A DNA stretch of 7,153 nucleotides from Chloroflexota bacterium. Lineage in GTDB: Bacteria; Chloroflexota; Anaerolineae; Ardenticatenales; Ardenticatenaceae. Made by a program: the position numbers and the translations under genes. Below are positions 6,555-7,153 of this stretch, one piece after another; position 1 is the first letter of the stretch; the number at the start of each line of letters is the position of its first letter. The stretch lies in NCBI GenBank assembly GCA_003520455.1, contig DOUV01000406.1, positions 1 to 7,153 on the forward strand, written 5' to 3'. The notes under the pieces were generated by a model, which was given only the letters and a program-made list of their open reading frames with translations, was not told the origin of the DNA and ran no database searches.

Positions 6555-7153
6555 ATGGATTTGGGCCTGGCGGGCCGAGTCGCTCTCGTGACCGGTGGCA
6601 GTAAGGGCATCGGCCGTGCCTGCGCTTCCGCGCTCGCGGGCGAGGGGGTGCAGGTGGCTATTAGCGCGAGGGGCTGTGAAGCGCTGGATGACGCGGCGGC
6701 CGATATTCGAGCGAACACCGGGGTGAATGTCCTGGCCTTGCAGGCCGATGTCACCAGGCCGACCGACATAGAGCAGATGGTCGCGCAGGTAGTAAAACAG
6801 CTTGGTCGATTGGATATCCTCGTGAACGCAGCTGCCAGCCTGCCAGCAGGTGCGTTTCTGGAACTCCCGGACGAGGCGTGGCTGCGGGCAATGGAGAGCA
6901 AATGTCTGGGCTACGTGCGCTGCGCGCGGGCCGTCGTACCACAGATGATCCGCCAGGGTGCAGGTGGCCGGATCATTAACATCGCCGGCACAGCCGCGAA
7001 GAAGGTGATGCCCGGCAATATCGCAGCGAGTGCAGCGAACGCGGCGCTGTTGATCTTCACGGCGGGGCTGGCGGCGGAGGTTGCCGAGTATCGCATTCTG
7101 GTGAATGCTGTCAATCCCGGTCCGATTGCGACCGAGCGGCTGGACACGCTGCT
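6555..7153 (+). CDS. Short-chain dehydrogenase/reductase family protein lacking the catalytic tetrad (3' partial)
   Basis: Rossmann-fold SDR protein; 199 residues are visible and the frame is open at the window edge (a full SDR has about 250). The start ATG follows GGAGG at 6541-6545 by 9 nt. Cofactor-binding features are intact: TGGSKGIG at 13-20, Arg39 after the second strand (which may favour NADP), Asp65-Val66, and NAAA at 91-94 in place of the usual NAG. NPGPIATE at 187-194 matches the conserved PG motif. The active site does not match: at the positions of the standard Asn-Ser-Tyr-Lys tetrad it has about Lys116, Gly145 (INIAGT), Ala158 and Asn162 (AASAANAAL). The Ser-Tyr spacing (13) and Tyr-Lys spacing (4) are kept, so the alignment is secure. 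It may be a non-standard oxidoreductase or a cofactor-binding protein without ordinary SDR chemistry. It has the direction of the upstream cluster but is separated from it by the tnpB element. Confidence 0.9.
   Translation, partial: MDLGLAGRVALVTGGSKGIGRACASALAGEGVQVAISARGCEALDDAAADIRANTGVNVLALQADVTRPTDIEQMVAQVVKQLGRLDILVNAAASLPAGAFLELPDEAWLRAMESKCLGYVRCARAVVPQMIRQGAGGRIINIAGTAAKKVMPGNIAASAANAALLIFTAGLAAEVAEYRILVNAVNPGPIATERLDTL

Noticed and set aside
5305..6591. 428-codon plus-strand open frame opposite tnpB
   Set aside because: It is antisense to a TnpB with intact catalytic residues, runs through the noncoding region into the SDR gene in the wrong frame, and has no recognizable domain.
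1..7153. CRISPR arrays, tRNA or rRNA genes
   Set aside because: No regularly spaced direct repeats and no tRNA- or rRNA-like sequence were noticed by eye on either strand.

Overview
The window is GC-rich bacterial DNA. Its genes are closely packed, start at ATG (one has an adjacent GTG) and mostly follow purine-rich Shine-Dalgarno sites. The gene mix and the TnpB element would suit an environmental Chloroflexota or actinobacterium-like genome, but that placement is a weak inference because no phylogenetic marker is present.

Layout: (1) 3-3376 and on to 5113 is a plus-strand cluster with short gaps (22, 22 and about 60 nt), so probably one operon. It encodes a NitT/TauT-type (SsuA/TauA/THI5-like) substrate-binding protein made of two tandem copies of the binding domain, cut at its N-terminus by the window edge; a small EthD-like/dimeric alpha-beta-barrel protein; an enolase-superfamily enzyme of the muconate-lactonizing (MLE) subgroup with its catalytic and metal residues in place; and a complete AMP-forming acyl-CoA synthetase. 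(2) About 5154-6420 is a solo tnpB element (IS200/IS605/IS1341-like, no tnpA) inserted antisense to the cluster. TnpB keeps its D-E-D RuvC triad and four-cysteine zinc finger. The 3' end of its gene folds into three consecutive stem-loops, as expected for an omega/reRNA. (3) 6421-6554 is a short noncoding stretch with unusually dense inverted repeats, ending next to the ribosome binding site of (4) a short-chain dehydrogenase/reductase (SDR) gene that runs off the right edge. This SDR keeps the cofactor glycine motif but has lost all four residues of the usual catalytic tetrad.

Together the plus-strand genes look like an accessory catabolic or scavenging locus: capture of a small ligand, CoA activation of a carboxylic acid, and rearrangement and redox-type steps. 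The real substrate cannot be read from the sequence. No ABC permease or ATPase lies in the window. The observations most worth following are the tetrad-less SDR, the two-pocket binding protein, the TnpB omega RNA with its predicted guide, and the folded leader before the SDR gene.
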